Part shown: in pieces, positions 60,572 to 64,000 of the stretch
How the letters are laid out: each line of letters begins with the position of its first letter
Numbering within the stretch: position 1 is the first letter of the stretch
Origin: an uncultured Oscillospiraceae bacterium
Lineage (GTDB): Bacteria > Bacillota > Clostridia > Oscillospirales > Oscillospiraceae
Assembly: GCA_905233385.1 (NCBI GenBank)
Contig: CAJOEH010000006.1
Location: forward strand, 1 to 64,000
Reading direction: 5' to 3'
DNA: 64,000 nucleotides
Position numbers and translations under genes: made by a program
Notes under the pieces: model-generated
Database searches by the model: none
What the model was told of the DNA's origin: nothing
Seen by the model: only the letters and a program-made list of their open reading frames with translations

Positions 60572-61069
60572 TCACTTCTGCTGAAACGCCTCCCAGCCCT
60601 GCTGGCGGGCGTAGAAGGAAGCCGAGAGGAAGCGCGAAAGCAGCGCCTGCGCGAGCGAGCCGTCCGCCGCCGGCGCGAGCAGGAGACAGTCTTTGCCGTC
60701 CTGCCGGACCAGCGCGGCGATCTCCATCTCGTTCGACATCACGGCGGCCGCGTCGGCCTCTCCCGCGACGTAGTATTTCCCGTCGAAGGTGAGGCGGAGA
60801 TCGCAGACCTCCTGCCCGTCTGTTTGGAGCGAACCTTTGAAGATCGGCTCGTCCTTGCTGAACGCGTAGGTCAGGACGTCCCCCTGCAAGCGGACCGTGC
60901 AGGACGCGCTCTCTCCGTCGGGATAGAGCAGAACGCCCGGCTGTTCGGCGGAACACCCCTCCTTTTCGGGAACGAACAGGAGGATCAGGGTCAGAATGGC
61001 CGCGATCGCAAGCGTCGCGCCGAGGAGGATCTTCAGATTGCGTTTATTGGCGCGCGGCTTCGCGATCAT
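60572..61069 (-). CDS. Hypothetical single-pass membrane protein
   Basis: A 165-residue protein: basic N-terminus, one membrane helix (LLGATLAIAAILTLILLFV; about 15-33), then an extracellular domain starting KEGCSAEQPGVLLYPDG and rich in strands, ending in a short helix (FYARQQGWEAFQQK). I know no family. The start overlaps the stop of the SPFH gene by ATGA, so it is the third gene of nfeD-SPFH-unknown and may work with that membrane complex. Confidence 0.8.
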   Translation of the reverse strand: MIAKPRANKRNLKILLGATLAIAAILTLILLFVPEKEGCSAEQPGVLLYPDGESASCTVRLQGDVLTYAFSKDEPIFKGSLQTDGQEVCDLRLTFDGKYYVAGEADAAAVMSNEMEIAALVRQDGKDCLLLAPAADGSLAQALLSRFLSASFYARQQGWEAFQQK

Positions 61070-61977
61070 TTCTTCGCGCTCTCCACCAGACCGGCCGCCA
61101 GACCGGCAAGGCCCTGGATCTCGGACGGAATGATGATCTTCGTCGCCTGGCCGTCCGCGATCTTCTGCATGGCCTCGAGCGCCTTGAGCTTGATGACCTG
61201 GTCGTTCGGGCAGGCCTCGTTCAGCATCCGCATCGCCTCGGCCGTCGCCTTCTGCACGGCGAGGATCGCCTCTGCCTGACCTTCAGCGCGGAGGATGGCC
61301 GCCTGCTTCTCCGCGTCGGCGCGGAGGATGGCGGATTCCTTTTCGCCCTCGGCGACGAGGATCTGCGAGTGCTTGGTGCCTTCGGCCTGGAGGATCGCCT
61401 GACGGCGGTCGCGCTCGGCCTTCATCTGCTTCTCCATGGAGTTCTGGATGTCCTGCGGCGGCAGGATGTTCTTCAGCTCCACGCGCGTGACCTTGATGCC
61501 CCACGGGTCGGTCGCCTCGTCGAGGATGGAGCGCATGTTCGTGTTGATAAGGTCGCGCGAGGTCAGCGTCTGGTCGAGCTCAAGGTCGCCGATGATGTTA
61601 CGCAGGGTGGTCGCGGTCAGGTTTTCCATCGCCATCATGGGATGCTCCACGCCGTAGGTGTAGAGCTTCGGGTCGGTGATCTGGAAGTACACGACCGTGT
61701 CGATCTGCATGGTGACGTTATCCTTGGTGATGACGGGCTGGGGCGGGTAGTCGAGCACCTGCTCCTTGAGGCTGACGCGCTTGGCGATCCGCTCGATGAA
61801 CGGGATCTTGAAGTGGATGCCCACCTCCCAGACGGTCGAGAACGCGCCGAGCCGCTCAATGACGAAGGCGCGGGACTGCTGGACGATCGAGATGTTTTTG
61901 ATCAGGATGATGAACAGGACGACCGCGACGGCCGCGATCAGGATGATACCGGAATTGTTGCTGATAAATTCGCTCAT
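61066..61977 (-). CDS. SPFH (stomatin/prohibitin) membrane protein
   Basis: A 303-residue member of the QmcA/stomatin group. One N-terminal membrane helix (GIILIAAVAVVLFIILIKN), the SPFH domain (VQQSRAFVIERLGAFSTVW, DYPPQPVITKDNVTMQIDT) and a long coiled coil with repeats (AEGEKESAILRADAEKQAAIL). Such proteins build ring-like scaffolds in membrane microdomains. The NfeD partner is encoded just upstream with a 4-base overlap. The start at 61977 follows AGGAGG by 7 bases. Confidence 0.93.
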   Translation of the reverse strand: MSEFISNNSGIILIAAVAVVLFIILIKNISIVQQSRAFVIERLGAFSTVWEVGIHFKIPFIERIAKRVSLKEQVLDYPPQPVITKDNVTMQIDTVVYFQITDPKLYTYGVEHPMMAMENLTATTLRNIIGDLELDQTLTSRDLINTNMRSILDEATDPWGIKVTRVELKNILPPQDIQNSMEKQMKAERDRRQAILQAEGTKHSQILVAEGEKESAILRADAEKQAAILRAEGQAEAILAVQKATAEAMRMLNEACPNDQVIKLKALEAMQKIADGQATKIIIPSEIQGLAGLAAGLVESAKK

Positions 61978-62420
61978 TTTACTTCCTCCTTTACAAGTTC
62001 CACGAACACTTTCACGCCTTCGATCTTCGTGACGCGGACGACCGCGTCCTTTTCGATGGGCGTGTCGTCGGCGCTTCTCGCCGTCCATTCCACGCCGCCG
62101 ATCTTCACCGCGCCTTCGCCGCGCAGGTTGTCGATCGCAGCGGTCACGACGGCGGTCTTGCCGAGGTTACTGCTGACGTTGGTCGGGACGGTGCGGGCCT
62201 TCATGTATTTTCGCGCGATCGGACGCAGCAGCAGAAGCAGCGCGGCGGAAACGACGAAAAACAGAACGACCTGGAGCCAGACCGGCAGACCGAGCAGGGC
62301 GGCGAGCATGGCGACCAGCGAGCCGCCGATGAACCACACGGACACCAGCGCGCTGGTGGACGCTTCGAGGATCGCGAACAGCACGAGCGCCGCGAGCCAG
62401 ATCCATTCCATACTGGGCAT
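61974..62420 (-). CDS. NfeD family membrane protein
   Basis: A 148-residue short NfeD: four membrane helices (MEWIWLAALVLFAILEAS, FIGGSLVAMLAALLGL, LQVVLFFVVSAALLLLL) and a C-terminal OB-fold domain (NLGKTAVVTAAIDNLRGEGAVKIGG). NfeD proteins partner with SPFH proteins, as here. There is no protease domain, so it is the short type. AGGAGG precedes the ATG at 62420. First gene of the three-gene operon. Confidence 0.9.
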   Translation of the reverse strand: MPSMEWIWLAALVLFAILEASTSALVSVWFIGGSLVAMLAALLGLPVWLQVVLFFVVSAALLLLLRPIARKYMKARTVPTNVSSNLGKTAVVTAAIDNLRGEGAVKIGGVEWTARSADDTPIEKDAVVRVTKIEGVKVFVELVKEEVK

Positions 62421-62529
62421 AATGCCACCTCCTTTTACAGATATAGTGTGCCACAATTCGTCACGGAAGTCAAGCGGTACAGTTTGGGAATGCGATGTGT
62501 AATGCACAATGCACAATGTGATTCCATCC

Positions 62530-62727
62530 GTGTCATTGCGAGACCGACGAAGTCGGCCGTGGCTGCGCAGCCGTTGGCGGCTCTGCCGCCTTACGGATGC
62601 GGCGTACCCCCTGCGGGTGCAATCTGTGCGTGTCGATGAGGGACACTATTCCGCAAAACGGTGCACATGCCATACCTGCGACGGACAGATTGCCGCGGTT
62701 TGCTGCGCAAACCTCGCAATGACATAA
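62530..62727. repeat. Family A repeat with module N inside
   Basis: TGTCATTGCGAGACCGACGAAGTCGGCCGTGGC, then module N (TGCGCAGCCGTTGGCGG...CCCTGCGGGTGC), then AATCTGTGCG; the right end is CGGACAGATTGCCGCGG...CCTCGCAATGACA. The gap between nfeD and rnfB has no gene. Confidence 0.8.
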
Positions 62728-62771
62728 TCGAAAGAAACAGGGCTTCTGCAAGCTGCGGAAGCCCTTGTGTG

Positions 62772-63599
62772 TTATCTCTGCATGGCAGGAACTTCGTCCA
62801 TGTCGGTGCGGAGGTTCGAGTCGGAGATCAGGTGGCGCGGGCAGATCGCCGCGCACCGGCCGCAGGAGACGCACTTGCTGTAGTCGATCACCGCCAGATT
62901 GTCGACGATGTGGATCGCGTCGTGCTCGCACTCCCTCTCGCACAGGTGGCAGCCGAGACAGCCGACGTCGCAGACCTTGCGGGTCTTTGCGCCGCGGTCA
63001 TGGTTGGAGCAGGCGATGACGATGTCGGCGTCGTAGGTGACGGGGACGATGACCTTCCGCGGGCAGGCCTCCACGCACTGCATGCAGCCGGTGCACTTGT
63101 CCGCGTCCACGCGGGCGACGCCGTCGATCACGTGGATCGCGTCGAATTTGCAGACGGTCGTGCAGGTGCCGAAGCCGAGACAGCTGAACGGGCAGGCGGA
63201 CGGGCCGTTGCCGGTGACGAACATCGCACTGCGGCAGTCGGCGATGCCGTCGTACCGCGCCTTGGACAGATGATGCCGGCCGCGGCACTTGACCATGGCG
63301 ACCTTTTTCTCGACCTCCACGGCCTCCACCCCCATGATCGCGGACATCTGCTTCGCCGATTCCGCGCCGCCGGCGGCGCACAGGCCGATCTTTGCCTTGC
63401 CGTCGAGCACCGCCTGCGCGTAGGCCTGGCAGCCGGCGTAGCCGCAGCCGCCGCAGTTCGCGCCGGGCAGGGCCGCCGTCAGCTTCGGCAGACGCTCGTC
63501 CACCTTGACGGCGAAGATCTTGGAGGCGATCGCCAGGATCGCGCCGAACACCGCGCCGAGCGCGGCGAGGACGGCGACCGCATAAAGAACTTTATCCAT
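62772..63599 (-). CDS. rnfB: Rnf complex subunit B (electron-transfer iron-sulfur protein)
   Basis: A 275-residue ferredoxin-like subunit of the Rnf complex, which couples ferredoxin:NAD oxidoreduction to ion pumping. A membrane helix (VLYAVAVLAALGAVFGAIL), a 4Fe-4S cluster motif GANCGGCGYAGCQAYA, further Cys groups (CPFSCLGFGTCTTVC), and ferredoxin-type motifs CTGCMQCVEACPRK, CLGCHLCERECEHDA and CVSCGRCAAICPR are present. Order rnfA-rnfB on the minus strand is the usual end of rnfCDGEAB, so the other genes are probably beyond the window end. Confidence 0.96.
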   Translation of the reverse strand: MDKVLYAVAVLAALGAVFGAILAIASKIFAVKVDERLPKLTAALPGANCGGCGYAGCQAYAQAVLDGKAKIGLCAAGGAESAKQMSAIMGVEAVEVEKKVAMVKCRGRHHLSKARYDGIADCRSAMFVTGNGPSACPFSCLGFGTCTTVCKFDAIHVIDGVARVDADKCTGCMQCVEACPRKVIVPVTYDADIVIACSNHDRGAKTRKVCDVGCLGCHLCERECEHDAIHIVDNLAVIDYSKCVSCGRCAAICPRHLISDSNLRTDMDEVPAMQR

Positions 63600-63611
63600 A
63601 CCGGCACCTCC

Positions 63612-64000
63612 TTAACCGAAGACCTTGAAGCCGGAGAAGCCCATAAAGGACAGCGCCAGCAGGCCGGCGGCGATCAGCGCGAGCGGGAAGCCGCGGAACG
63701 CCTTGGGGCAGTCGCAGTCTTCCAGCCGCTGCCGCACGGACGAGAACAGGACGATGGCGAGGGTGAAACCGATACCGCCGGTCACGCCGTAGATCACGGA
63801 CTCAATGAACGTATAGCCGTTCTGGATGTTCAGCAGAGCCACGCCGAGGACGGCGCAGTTGGTGGTGATCAGCGGCAGGTAGATGCCGAGCGCCTGATAC
63901 AGCGCGGGCAGGACCTTCTGCAGGAACATCTCGACGAACTGCACGAGGGCGGCGATCACGAGGATAAAGACCACGGTCTGCATGAATTCCAGACCCAGCG
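63612..64000 (-). CDS. rnfA: Rnf complex subunit A, 5' end outside window
   Basis: The reading frame runs off the window end: residues preceding MQTVVFILVIAALVQF are LGLEF, so the true start is upstream. Helices match RnfA/NqrE (LPLITTNCAVLGVALLN with the buried Cys, and GVTGGIGFTLAIVLFSSVRQRLE). It ends 12 bases before rnfB. About 128 residues are visible of roughly 190. Confidence 0.95.
   Translation of the reverse strand, partial: LGLEFMQTVVFILVIAALVQFVEMFLQKVLPALYQALGIYLPLITTNCAVLGVALLNIQNGYTFIESVIYGVTGGIGFTLAIVLFSSVRQRLEDCDCPKAFRGFPLALIAAGLLALSFMGFSGFKVFG

Overview
This 64 kb window looks like chromosomal DNA of a GC-rich, Gram-positive anaerobe of the class Clostridia, most likely a gut-type member of the Oscillospirales (Ruminococcaceae/Oscillospiraceae). 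I infer this from the CIRCE/HrcA-controlled hrcA-grpE-dnaK-dnaJ cluster, a single-chain glycyl-tRNA synthetase, a split transketolase, Rnf genes, a CsaB wall-polymer cluster, an LTA-synthase-like protein, many lipoproteins with lspA, and no sign of an outer membrane. The species cannot be fixed from the sequence alone.

Layout: The window opens in the 3' end of a 5S rRNA, followed by two decayed 5S-derived units, each with its own terminator. Then come a lipoprotein, a VWA protein, an HTH regulator and a GT4-CsaB fusion (1-5.8 kb). Divergent from these are DUF4330, an O-antigen-ligase-like protein and four membrane proteins with zinc ribbons, Big2 domains or proline/glutamine repeats (5.9-11.2 kb). 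At 12-13.6 kb a micro-operon encoding a sigma-like protein faces an XRE-TadA fusion gene. malQ follows. The aspartate pathway (asd, lysC, hom opposite thrC, then dapF) occupies 16-23 kb. Two secreted lipoproteins, a Dabb protein, a GIY-YIG protein and a TPP-riboswitch-controlled thiT fill 23.5-28.5 kb.

From 30.6 kb come a nucleoside/pentose-phosphate salvage operon (PNP, mtnA, class II aldolase), rluD, and lepA-rnhA-lspA. The heat-shock cluster lies at 38-43 kb. A beta-lactamase-fold protein lacking its catalytic motifs, glyQS, an LTA-synthase-like sulfatase, split transketolase, a cysteine desulfurase and prfC lead to a zinc/manganese ABC operon (55-58.7 kb). The end holds a 2-hydroxyacid dehydrogenase, an SPFH/NfeD pair, and rnfB with a partial rnfA.

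The most unusual aspect is the intergenic DNA. Nearly every gap carries layered repeats: family A (ends TGTCATTGCGAG / CTCGCAATGACA), family B (CGTAGGGAGGCGTC...), a module N inserted repeatedly at the same point inside A, 26-bp hairpins (family E), family D, and arrays with 77-79 bp period. A single 179-bp element at 60293-60471 contains eight copies of one 7-mer, four forward then four reversed, separated by hairpins. It can be drawn as a fishbone of stacked junctions or as an alternative stem. Regulatory sites readable from sequence include a CIRCE operator, a TPP riboswitch, about a dozen promoters with 16-17 bp spacing, and a pair of 15-bp palindromes (TACAC-N5-GTGTA) over the promoter of the sigma-like micro-operon.
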